From Pseudolachnospira sp051055405 (lineage in GTDB: Bacteria; Bacillota; Clostridia; Lachnospirales; Lachnospiraceae), in the NCBI RefSeq assembly GCF_051055405.1, contig NZ_CP167068.1, forward strand, positions 1,488,001 to 1,552,000: DNA of 64,000 nucleotides, in the 5' to 3' direction. The notes below the pieces were generated by a model. It was not told the DNA's origin and searched no databases. It was given only the letters and a program-made list of their open reading frames with translations. Below are positions 49,553 through 57,901 of the stretch, one piece after another (position 1 is the first letter of the stretch; each line of letters begins with the position of its first letter). The position numbers were made by a program, and so were the translations under genes.

Positions 49553-51012
49553 AAAAAGAGGAACTCTTTGAAGCAATCGGCGGTGCGGATGACGAATTAC
49601 TGGAGCGTGCGGAAAAAGGAAAGAAGCGGAGGAAGATTCGATGGGGATGGTGGGGCGTGGCCGCGGCTTGTTTTTGCATCGTCCTTACCAGCATCTTTTG
49701 GAAGCAGGAAGAGAATGGGCAGGGAATGAAAACCGTCTATGCAGCCGCGATTGCAGAGGCAAGCTATCCAGAGATGGCGACTTATCCCAATGAGATGGAT
49801 TTTGTGGATAAGAGAACCGGTGATTTTGACGATGAGGGCTTTCGGGTTGTTTACGATAAGTGGAAAGCAGACCGGGACGCTCAGTTAAATCAACCGGAGG
49901 GATATGACGAACATTTGGATTCCTTTTTTGCAAAGACGATTCCGCAGTTTTTGTCTGGAGCAGAAGGCGAAAATAAAATCTATTCTCCGCTCAATGTATA
50001 TCTGGCCCTCAGTATGCTGGCTGAATTGACGGACGGGGAGAGCAGAGAACAGATTTTAGAGGCGATAGGCGCGGATAGCATCGAGACGCTTCGCTCCCAG
50101 GTTTCCTCGGTTTGGAACGCCAATTACTGCAGAGACGGAGCAGTGACAAGCCTTCTTGCCAATTCTTTGTGGCTAAATCAGGATATCGCTTTCCGCCAGT
50201 CCACCATGGATATCTTGGCAAAACAGTACTATGCTTCTTCTTTTCAGGGAGAGATGGGAAGCGATGCCTTGAATCAGGCGCTGCAGACTTGGCTGAACGA
50301 TCAGACCGGAGGGTTGTTAAAAGAGCAGGCGTCGGGGATGCAGCTCGATTCCTCTACGATTTTGGCTTTGGCTTCTACCATTTATTTTCAGGCCAAGTGG
50401 GACTGGGAGTTTTCGGAAGGAAATACAAAGGAAGATGTCTTCCATGCTCCGGATAAGGATGTAACCTGTGATTTTATGCATCAAAACGGCGAACGGAATT
50501 ACTATTGGGGAGAAGGTTTTGCCGCAGTGCCTTTGAGGCTGGAAGAAAGTGGAAATATGTGGCTGATTCTGCCGGACGAGGGAGTTTCACCGGAAAGCCT
50601 GCTTTCCAGCGAGGCAGTTCAACAGCTCTTTTTATCCCAGGAAAAATCGGAGAATCAGAAGCATCTGATCGTAAACCTGGCGCTTCCTAAATTTGATGTG
50701 GCGTCGGATATGGATTTGATTTCCGGATTGAAGAAATTAGGAATCGCGAATGTATTTGATCCGGATATTTCTGATTTTTCTCCGATGACTTCGGATACGG
50801 ATAAAATTTTTGTCTCCCAGGCCAAGCATGCGGCGCGGGTGATGATCGATGAACAGGGATGTACGGCTGCTGCCTATACGGTTATGGCGGTCTCCGGGGC
50901 CGGCATGCCGCCGGACGATGAGGTGGATTTTGTGTTGAACCGTCCATTTTTATTTGCCATCACCAGCGAAGCGGGCATGCCGCTTTTTGTTGGAATTGTG
51001 AATCAGCCGTGA
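49546..51012 (+). CDS. membrane-anchored serpin with anti-sigma-like N-terminus
   Basis: 488 residues. A short cytoplasmic N-terminus (1-30, MVKKEELFEAIGGADDELLE then a Lys/Arg stretch) and one membrane helix (33-52) recall clostridial ECF anti-sigma factors without a zinc motif. A linker (55-120) leads to a complete serpin domain outside the cell (about 120-488: NKIYSPLNVYLALSMLAELTDG, ANSLWLNQD, AKWDWEF, ending NRPFLFAITSEAGMPLFVGIVNQP). Aligned with alpha-1-antitrypsin the reactive loop runs from Glu 436 (P17) through GCTAAAYT, with P1-P1' at Ala 452-Gly 453, suggesting inhibition of elastase-like proteases. Coupled to the ECF gene upstream. Anti-sigma function is inference. Confidence 0.88.
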   Translation: MVKKEELFEAIGGADDELLERAEKGKKRRKIRWGWWGVAAACFCIVLTSIFWKQEENGQGMKTVYAAAIAEASYPEMATYPNEMDFVDKRTGDFDDEGFRVVYDKWKADRDAQLNQPEGYDEHLDSFFAKTIPQFLSGAEGENKIYSPLNVYLALSMLAELTDGESREQILEAIGADSIETLRSQVSSVWNANYCRDGAVTSLLANSLWLNQDIAFRQSTMDILAKQYYASSFQGEMGSDALNQALQTWLNDQTGGLLKEQASGMQLDSSTILALASTIYFQAKWDWEFSEGNTKEDVFHAPDKDVTCDFMHQNGERNYYWGEGFAAVPLRLEESGNMWLILPDEGVSPESLLSSEAVQQLFLSQEKSENQKHLIVNLALPKFDVASDMDLISGLKKLGIANVFDPDISDFSPMTSDTDKIFVSQAKHAARVMIDEQGCTAAAYTVMAVSGAGMPPDDEVDFVLNRPFLFAITSEAGMPLFVGIVNQP

Positions 51013-51031
51013 GAAATCAGAATAGAGCAAG

Positions 51032-51074
51032 GAAGAAAAACGCCGTGGTGGAAAACTACGGCGTTTTTCTTCTT
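51032..51074 (+). terminator. Rho-independent terminator of the sigma/serpin operon
   Basis: GAAGAAAAACGCCGTGG and CTACGGCGTTTTTCTTC form a long stem around TGGAAAA, with the T-run inside the 3' arm; likely functional on both strands. Confidence 0.85.
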
Positions 51075-51101
51075 CAATAGGAAATTCCTTGTTGCTCGTA
51101 T

Positions 51102-51130
51102 TTGCAAATCCGTTGGATGTATGCTAGAAT
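51102..51130 (+). promoter_or_regulatory. sigma-A-type promoter of the DUF512-der operon
   Basis: TTGCAA (51102-51107), 17 nt, TAGAAT (51125-51130), 24 nt before the DUF512 ATG. Confidence 0.7.
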
Positions 51131-51153
51131 AAAACCTGGAATAGGAGGTACTC

Positions 51154-52512
51154 ATGAAAACCAAAGAGCACCGGATTCGGGAGATACGCTCAGGTTCAAT
51201 CGGAGAAGAATTGGAGCTGGTTCCCGGTGATTTTGTTTTAGCTGTGAATGACCAGCAGCTAGAGGACGTCTTTGACTATGAATTTTTGTGCCGGGACGAA
51301 TATGTGGAGCTTCTCATTCGAAAGCAGGACGGAGAAGAGATTCTCTATGAGATTGAAAAAGACGAAGAGGAAGATCTGGGAATCGTTTTTGATAACGGTT
51401 TGATGGATGAGTACCGCTCTTGCCGGAACCGATGTGTGTTTTGTTTCATCGATCAGATGCCAAAGGGGATGCGGGATACTCTTTATTTTAAAGATGATGA
51501 CGCGCGCCTTTCCTTTTTGCAGGGAAATTATATTACGTTGACAAACCTGGATGAGTCGGATCTGGAACGGCTGATTCGCTATCGGATGGAGCCGATCAAT
51601 ATATCGATCCACACCATGAATCCGGAACTTCGCTGTGAGATGCTCCATAACCGTTTTGCCGGGGAAGCGTTGAAGAAGCTGGAACGGCTGTATAAAGCTG
51701 GATTGGAGATGAACGGGCAGATCGTGCTTTGCCCTGGATACAACGATGGGGAAGAACTGGATGCGACCATTGAGAAGTTGACCGCTTATCTTCCCTATAT
51801 GAGGAGCGTTTCGGTTGTTCCCGTAGGTTTGACACGGTTCCGGGAGGGCTTGCCTCTTTTGCGTTCTGTTACGGCGAAGGAGGCGGAAGAGACAATTGAG
51901 CTTGTGGAGAAGTGGCAGAAAAAAATATATGGCGAAGCGGGAATTCATTTTATTCATGCCAGCGATGAATTTTATATTTTAGCTGGCCGGGAACTTCCGG
52001 AAGAAGATCGTTACGATGGATATTTGCAGTTGGAAAACGGCGTTGGAGCCATGCGGCTCCTTTGGGAGGAGTTTACTGCGGCATTGGAAGCGGAAGACGG
52101 CGCAGCGTTTTACGAAACCGTATCTGTGGCCACGGGGCGGCTGGCGGCGCCTTATATCGAACGGTTGGCCCGGCTGACTGAAACGAAATTTCCTGGATTA
52201 AACATACAGGTTTATCCAGTGAACAATGATTTTTTTGGCCATGAGATTACGGTGGCGGGACTTGTCACGGGGCAAGATCTGATCGCACAGTTGGCGGGAA
52301 AACCGCTGGGAGACAGGCTTCTTTTGCCGGTGACCATGCTGCGGAGCGGAGAGGAAGTTTTTCTGGATGATGTGACGGTTTCTGAGGTTCAGGAGGCTTT
52401 ACAAGTATCCGTGAATATAGTAAAATCGAGCGGAGCCGATGTACTGGCGGCTTTTTTAGGGCGGGGGAATGTTCGAGATTTGAATTACCCCGGATATGAA
52501 TGTAAGGAGTAA
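51154..52512 (+). CDS. DUF512 radical-SAM protein with N-terminal PDZ domain
   Basis: 452 residues. A PDZ-like segment (1-60, GSIGEELELVPGDFVLAVND) precedes a radical-SAM core whose cluster cysteines are Cys 90, 94 and 97 (CRNRCVFC), and the C-terminal DUF512 domain with GDRLLLPVTMLRSGEEVFLDD. These proteins are widespread beside der in anaerobic Firmicutes; their reaction has not been established to my knowledge. 3 nt from der and sharing its promoter. Confidence 0.92.
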   Translation: MKTKEHRIREIRSGSIGEELELVPGDFVLAVNDQQLEDVFDYEFLCRDEYVELLIRKQDGEEILYEIEKDEEEDLGIVFDNGLMDEYRSCRNRCVFCFIDQMPKGMRDTLYFKDDDARLSFLQGNYITLTNLDESDLERLIRYRMEPINISIHTMNPELRCEMLHNRFAGEALKKLERLYKAGLEMNGQIVLCPGYNDGEELDATIEKLTAYLPYMRSVSVVPVGLTRFREGLPLLRSVTAKEAEETIELVEKWQKKIYGEAGIHFIHASDEFYILAGRELPEEDRYDGYLQLENGVGAMRLLWEEFTAALEAEDGAAFYETVSVATGRLAAPYIERLARLTETKFPGLNIQVYPVNNDFFGHEITVAGLVTGQDLIAQLAGKPLGDRLLLPVTMLRSGEEVFLDDVTVSEVQEALQVSVNIVKSSGADVLAAFLGRGNVRDLNYPGYECKE

Positions 52513-52515
52513 AAG

Positions 52516-53838
52516 ATGAGTAGACCGATTGTGGCCGTGGTAGGCCGACCAAATGTGGGGAAATCGACGCTTTTTAACGTCTTGGCCGGAGAGCGCATCT
52601 CTATTGTGCAGGATACGCCGGGCGTTACGAGAGATCGCATTTATGCCGACTGCACCTGGCTAAATTATAATTATACCTTGATTGATACGGGAGGCATCGA
52701 ACCGGACAGCCAAGACATCATTCTAAAGCAGATGCGGGAGCAGGCGGAGATCGCCATCGAGACCGCGGATGTGATTTTGTTTTTGACCGATGTTCGTCAG
52801 GGGCTGGTGGACGCGGATTCCAAGGTGGCCGACATGCTCCGCAAATCGGGGAAGCCGGTGATTCTTGTGGTAAATAAAGTGGATAGCTTTGAAAAATATA
52901 TGCCGGACGTCTATGAATTTTATAATTTGGGAATCGGAGATCCAGTTCCGATTTCCGCGGCTTCCCGGCTTGGAATCGGAGACTTGCTTGATGTGGTAAC
53001 AGAGCATTTTCAGAATCCAGATTTGGAAGAGACGGAGGACGACCGTCCCCGGATTGCCATTGTGGGCAAACCCAATGTGGGAAAATCTTCCATTGTAAAC
53101 CGGATGGTCGGAGAAAATCGGGTGATTGTCTCCGATGTGGCTGGCACAACCAGAGATGCGATTGACACTACCGTGAGATATCATAAAAAGGAATATGTGT
53201 TGATTGATACGGCGGGGCTGCGCAGAAAGAGTAAAATTAAAGAGGAAATCGAGCGTTACAGTATTATCCGTGCCGTCAGCGCGGTGGAGCGGGCGGACGT
53301 GGTTCTGATGGTTATCGACGCTGCCGAGGGAATCAGCGAGCAGGATGCAAAGATCGCAGGTATCGCCCATGATCGGGGAAAAGGAATCCTGATTGTGGTA
53401 AATAAATGGGATCTGATCGAAAAAAACGACAAGACCATGAAGGAACAGAGCAACCGGATTCGGGAAGTGTTATCCTTCCTGCCTTACGCAGAGATTTTGT
53501 TTATCTCGGCGGAAACCGGGCAGCGTGTCGGTAAGCTGTTTGAGTACGTGGATATGATTCTGGCCAATCAATCCATGCGTGTGGCTACCGGAGTTCTAAA
53601 TGAGATTATGACCGAGGCGGTAGCCATGCAGCAGCCGCCTTCCGATAAGGGAAAACGGCTGAAGCTTTATTATATTACCCAGGTAGGGGTAAAACCGCCG
53701 ACCTTTGTGATTTTTGTCAATGATAAGGCGCTGATGCATTTTTCTTATACAAGATATATTGAAAATAAGATTCGCGAGGCCTTTGGTTTCCGTGGGACTT
53801 CGCTGAAATTTATCATACGGGAGAGGAAAGAGAAATAG
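52516..53838 (+). CDS. der: ribosome-assembly GTPase Der
   Basis: Essential GTPase with two tandem G domains for 50S maturation. 440 residues. Domain 1: GRPNVGKST, DTGGIE, NKVD. Domain 2: GKPNVGKSS, DTAGLRRK, NKWD. The C-terminal KH-like domain ends RGTSLKFIIRERKEK. RBS AAGGAG. Followed at 1 nt by plsY. Confidence 0.98.
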   Translation: MSRPIVAVVGRPNVGKSTLFNVLAGERISIVQDTPGVTRDRIYADCTWLNYNYTLIDTGGIEPDSQDIILKQMREQAEIAIETADVILFLTDVRQGLVDADSKVADMLRKSGKPVILVVNKVDSFEKYMPDVYEFYNLGIGDPVPISAASRLGIGDLLDVVTEHFQNPDLEETEDDRPRIAIVGKPNVGKSSIVNRMVGENRVIVSDVAGTTRDAIDTTVRYHKKEYVLIDTAGLRRKSKIKEEIERYSIIRAVSAVERADVVLMVIDAAEGISEQDAKIAGIAHDRGKGILIVVNKWDLIEKNDKTMKEQSNRIREVLSFLPYAEILFISAETGQRVGKLFEYVDMILANQSMRVATGVLNEIMTEAVAMQQPPSDKGKRLKLYYITQVGVKPPTFVIFVNDKALMHFSYTRYIENKIREAFGFRGTSLKFIIRERKEK

Positions 53839-53839
53839 G

Positions 53840-54487
53840 ATGGAACGGATTCTTTGTCTTGCGATTGGTTATATTTGCGGATTATTTCAGACCGGTTATC
53901 TGTATGGACGGATGAACGGGATTGATATTCGGCAGTACGGAAGCGGAAATTCCGGCACGACCAACGCTCTTCGCGTTTTGGGAAAGAAAGCGGGAGCCAT
54001 TGTTTTTTTGGGCGACGTGCTGAAAGTAGTGATTGCGACCTTGGTTGCCCATTTTATCCTGGGCGGAGGCGCGCTGCATGAGGGAAAAAGTCTGCTGTGG
54101 ATGCTTTATGCCGGGTTTGGTGCGGTATTAGGCCATAACTATCCCTTTTACCTGAACTTTAAGGGAGGAAAAGGGATTGCGGTTACAGCGGGGATTATTC
54201 TGATGCTGGATTGGCGGATCACTTTGGTTTGCCTCGTTGCCTTCGTTGGAATTGTATTGGTAACCAGGTATGTTTCCGTAGGATCTCTTACGGTAGTCAC
54301 ACTGTTTTTCCTGCTTTGGGTGATCTTAGGGCAGACGGGAAATCTGGGATTGGACGCGTCGTATTTGCCGGAATCCTATGTGGTTGTGTTTTTGTGGGCG
54401 GCGTTGGCTTTCTGGCGCCACCGGGCTAATTTAGTGCGGCTGAAAAAGGGAACTGAAAATAAATTCGGATCGAAAAAGAAGGAGTAA
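53840..54487 (+). CDS. plsY: glycerol-3-phosphate acyltransferase PlsY
   Basis: Membrane enzyme transferring an acyl group from acyl-phosphate to sn-glycerol 3-phosphate, the first step of phospholipid synthesis. 215 residues, five to six helices. Motifs: GSGNSGTTNALRVLGKKAG, GHNYPFYLNFKGGKGIAVTAG and the final FWRHRANLVRL. The neighbour gpsA makes its substrate, so the two steps are adjacent. Confidence 0.97.
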   Translation: MERILCLAIGYICGLFQTGYLYGRMNGIDIRQYGSGNSGTTNALRVLGKKAGAIVFLGDVLKVVIATLVAHFILGGGALHEGKSLLWMLYAGFGAVLGHNYPFYLNFKGGKGIAVTAGIILMLDWRITLVCLVAFVGIVLVTRYVSVGSLTVVTLFFLLWVILGQTGNLGLDASYLPESYVVVFLWAALAFWRHRANLVRLKKGTENKFGSKKKE

Positions 54488-54490
54488 AGT

Positions 54491-55498
54491 ATGGCAAAAA
54501 TCAGCGTATTTGGCGCAGGGACCTGGGGACTAGGGATTTCTATTTTATTACATAATAACGGACATTCGGTCACTGTTTGGTCAGCAGTACCGGCAGAGAT
54601 AGAGATGCTTCGTAAGACCAAGGAACATAAAAATTTGCCAGGCGTAAAGATGCCGGAAGGACTTTGTTTTACCGACGATTTAGAGGAAGCCACAAGGGAG
54701 GCGGATCTGATGGTATTGTCGGTAGCTTCCGTTTATACCCGTGCTACGGCGAGACGCATGAAACCTTATATCAAGGAAGGACAGATTATCGTCAATGTGG
54801 CAAAGGGAATTGAAGAGGGGACGTTGGCGACGCTTCGGGATCAAATTGCGGAAGAAATTCCACAGGCGGATGTGGCGGTGCTTTCCGGTCCCAGCCATGC
54901 GGAGGAAGTCAGCCGGGGGATTCCTACCACTTGCGTAGCGGGGGCGACGACCCAAAAGACAGCAGAGACGATCCAAAATATATTTATGAGTCCGGTGTTT
55001 CGTGTCTACACCAGCCCGGACGTGCTGGGAATCGAACTGGGCGGAGCTTTAAAAAATGTAATTGCACTGGCTGCTGGCATTGCAGACGGCCTGGGATATG
55101 GGGATAATACGAAAGCTGCCTTGATCACGAGAGGTATGACGGAGATTGTCCGTCTGGGCATAGCTATGGGTGCCAAGGTGGAGACCCTTTACGGACTTTC
55201 CGGTATTGGCGATCTGATTGTAACCTGCGCCAGTATGCACAGCCGTAACCGAAGAGCCGGTATCCTGATGGGGAAGGGATATACCATGGAAGAGGCTATG
55301 AAAGAAGTCAAGATGGTCGTGGAAGGCGTTTACTCCGCAAAGGCCGCCAGAGCGCTGGCGGAGAAATACCAAGTGACCATGCCCATTGTGGAACAGGTAA
55401 ACCAAATTTTATTTGAGGGAAAACCTGCGGCGCAGGCAGTAGAAGATTTGATGCTTCGAGATAAACGGATTGAACATCCAAGCCTACCCTGGGAGTAA
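54491..55498 (+). CDS. gpsA: NAD(P)-dependent glycerol-3-phosphate dehydrogenase
   Basis: Reduces dihydroxyacetone phosphate to sn-glycerol 3-phosphate for PlsY. 335 residues. The Rossmann motif GAGTWGLGISILLHNNGH, SGPSHAEEV, the catalytic Lys in LGGALKNVIALAAGIADGLGYGDNTKAALITRG and the C-terminal AEKYQVTMPIVEQV are all present. 3 nt behind plsY with its own AAGGAG RBS. Confidence 0.98.
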   Translation: MAKISVFGAGTWGLGISILLHNNGHSVTVWSAVPAEIEMLRKTKEHKNLPGVKMPEGLCFTDDLEEATREADLMVLSVASVYTRATARRMKPYIKEGQIIVNVAKGIEEGTLATLRDQIAEEIPQADVAVLSGPSHAEEVSRGIPTTCVAGATTQKTAETIQNIFMSPVFRVYTSPDVLGIELGGALKNVIALAAGIADGLGYGDNTKAALITRGMTEIVRLGIAMGAKVETLYGLSGIGDLIVTCASMHSRNRRAGILMGKGYTMEEAMKEVKMVVEGVYSAKAARALAEKYQVTMPIVEQVNQILFEGKPAAQAVEDLMLRDKRIEHPSLPWE

Positions 55499-55518
55499 AC
55501 AGCGAAAGGAGTTTTTTC

Positions 55519-57861
55519 ATGAAATTACGAAAGATGGTTGCCTGGCTGATGGCTTTTACGATGTGTATGGGGATTTTGGCAGGCTGCAAAGAGGATACGG
55601 GAGAGGCCGGAGAGAGCGCGGAGGCGACGGAGGCTGTGACAGAGGCACCTACCACAGAAGCGCCTACCACGGCGGCGGTACCGATCGAGGATCAGACTTT
55701 AATCGTCGGTTCCGGGGAGTTTCAACAGTTATTTATGCCGCTGTATGTTTCGGCGGAAGGCGATCAAACGGTAGTGGATTTGACGCAGGCAAAGCTTTTG
55801 ACTTTGGCCAGAGATGGTTCTGTCGTTGCCAATGCGGCGTCCGGCGCAACTTTAAACTACAAGGGAAAAGATTATTCTTATACAGGGCTGGCAGATATTT
55901 CCGAGGCCTATGACGAGGCGTCCAATATCACCACCTATACGGTAAAGCTAAAGGATGGTGTGTACTTTTCCGATGGGACGGCCATGACGGCTGACGATAT
56001 CATTTTCACGTATTACGTACTCTGCGATGCTTCCTATGATGGCAATCTGCCGATAAAGGCGCTGGGAATCCTTGGCGTGGAGGCATACCAGAAAAACAAC
56101 TCCGCGGCTCCCGGGGTATCGGTAAGCGGCGAAGAAATTTCCGCTGCCTTGGAAGCCCCTAGTGAGGAACTGAAAAATACGATTATAGAAAGTATTACAA
56201 GGCCGGTACTTCAGGAAGAGCGCGCCTGGTGCGAGGCGAATTGGGAAAAGTATCGGGAGCGGGGCTACGGAGAATCCGCAGAGGCATTTTTTATCACCTT
56301 GTATACCGCCTCTGTTGACAGCGCTTACAATGCGGAAGGGAAGAGCTTTGACGATATTGTCAACGATACGGTGAATCTGTACGGGATGAACTATACGCAT
56401 CTGGCGAAAAACTATCAGGGAGATCCGACGTATTTTGATGCGAAAGTTCACGATATCACCTACAATTTCCTGCTAAATGGAAAAATGCAGGCGGCGGGCG
56501 GCACGGAAGTGCCGAACATTGAGGGAATCCGGAAGGTAGACGGTTTAACGGTGACCATCTCGGTTTCTGGTTATGATCAGCAGAAAATCTACCAATTGTT
56601 TGACGTGCCGGTATTGTCTTTGGATTACTATGGGGAATCGGCCAGTTACAATTACGACGAGAATCGGTTCGGCTTTTTGCGGGGTGATCTCGAACTGTTT
56701 GGAATCAAAGCAAAAGCAGCGGCGCCGATGGGAGCCGGCCCTTACCAGTTTGTAAAGCTGGAAAATGATACGGTATACTTGGAAGCAAATCCATTTTATT
56801 ATAAGGGAGTCCCGGCCACACCCTACGTTCAGGTAAAGAACGTGGAGGAAGAGATTCGAGCCGCCTCTGTGATGCAGGGAAAGATTGATCTGGCGGTGTC
56901 CAGCCTCACGTCTTCCACGTTGACGCAGGCGGGAGCAGGGGAGGTCTGGGACGCTGTGCTGGCTGGCGTACCTTATTATAGTTATATCGGCATGAACGCT
57001 TCGGCGATCAAAGTGGGAGCGGAGCTTGATTCGGAGCAGAGCGTTGCGCTCCGCACGGCGCTGGCGCTCGTCTTAGCGGCAAATCGGGCGGAAATGAGCA
57101 GTTCTCTAGGGGAATCTGCAAAAGTTCTTCAGTACCCGGCGTTAGACGGTTCCTGGACGGTTTTAACGGAAGGGCAGGAAGGGTTTAAGGAAGCGTATTC
57201 CTTGAAAACAGATGGCAGTCCGATTTTCACTGCGGATATGACGCCGGAGGCGAGAACGAGCGCTGCGGTGGAGGCGGCCAAGGAACAGTTGAGGCTGGCC
57301 GGCTTTACCTATGATGAAGCGACGGGGATGTTTACCGCGGCTCCGGAGGGCGCGAAGTTAACCTATCAAATTCTAGTGCCCCCTTATTTTTCCGGGGATA
57401 ATCCGATGACTGCGCTTTTAAATCGGGCTAACGAGACGCTAAATACAGTGGGAATGGGATTAGAAATAGTCGCTTTGGATGACAGCGATGACTTTAACAA
57501 TCAGATGGCGTCCGGCGCTCAGGAACTCTGGTGCGCAGAGCGTGTGGTTGGGATGGAGCCGGATCTTTTTGCTTGCTATCACAGTGGGAACGGTTACAAT
57601 TATTATGGCGCCCATGGAGATATCGACAATTTGATTGCAGAGGCGGAACGGACGAGTGATTTTGCGGCGAGAAGGAGCCTTTATCAGCAATGCTATGATC
57701 GCGTTTTAGCCTTGGGGCTAGAGGTCCCTTATTATCAGCGGCAGAGAGCTACTCTTTTCCATATTGGAAAGATCGAGGCAGGGTCTTACGCGGGCGCTTA
57801 TACTACGGCTTATAGCTGGATGGAGGATGTGCATCTTATTTCGCTCACGCCGAAGGCATAA
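55519..57861 (+). CDS. orphan extracellular solute-binding lipoprotein, family 5 (OppA-like)
   Basis: 780-residue lipoprotein: signal ending in LAGC (Cys 22), a Thr/Glu/Ala/Pro linker (TEAPTTEAPTTAA), then a peptide-binding-protein fold (VKLKDGVYFSDGTAMTADDIIFTYYVL, APMGAGPYQFVKLENDTVYLEANPFYYKG). Considerably longer than OppA (about 540), with an insert around residues 175-310 in the first lobe. No permease or ATPase genes are near, so it may supply another Opp/Dpp system or act as a receptor. With the ClC gene it separates gpsA from spoIVA. Confidence 0.88.
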   Translation: MKLRKMVAWLMAFTMCMGILAGCKEDTGEAGESAEATEAVTEAPTTEAPTTAAVPIEDQTLIVGSGEFQQLFMPLYVSAEGDQTVVDLTQAKLLTLARDGSVVANAASGATLNYKGKDYSYTGLADISEAYDEASNITTYTVKLKDGVYFSDGTAMTADDIIFTYYVLCDASYDGNLPIKALGILGVEAYQKNNSAAPGVSVSGEEISAALEAPSEELKNTIIESITRPVLQEERAWCEANWEKYRERGYGESAEAFFITLYTASVDSAYNAEGKSFDDIVNDTVNLYGMNYTHLAKNYQGDPTYFDAKVHDITYNFLLNGKMQAAGGTEVPNIEGIRKVDGLTVTISVSGYDQQKIYQLFDVPVLSLDYYGESASYNYDENRFGFLRGDLELFGIKAKAAAPMGAGPYQFVKLENDTVYLEANPFYYKGVPATPYVQVKNVEEEIRAASVMQGKIDLAVSSLTSSTLTQAGAGEVWDAVLAGVPYYSYIGMNASAIKVGAELDSEQSVALRTALALVLAANRAEMSSSLGESAKVLQYPALDGSWTVLTEGQEGFKEAYSLKTDGSPIFTADMTPEARTSAAVEAAKEQLRLAGFTYDEATGMFTAAPEGAKLTYQILVPPYFSGDNPMTALLNRANETLNTVGMGLEIVALDDSDDFNNQMASGAQELWCAERVVGMEPDLFACYHSGNGYNYYGAHGDIDNLIAEAERTSDFAARRSLYQQCYDRVLALGLEVPYYQRQRATLFHIGKIEAGSYAGAYTTAYSWMEDVHLISLTPKA

Positions 57862-57901
57862 GAAGAGACAAGAGCAGAAAAAACGAACAAGGGATGGGAG
57901 A

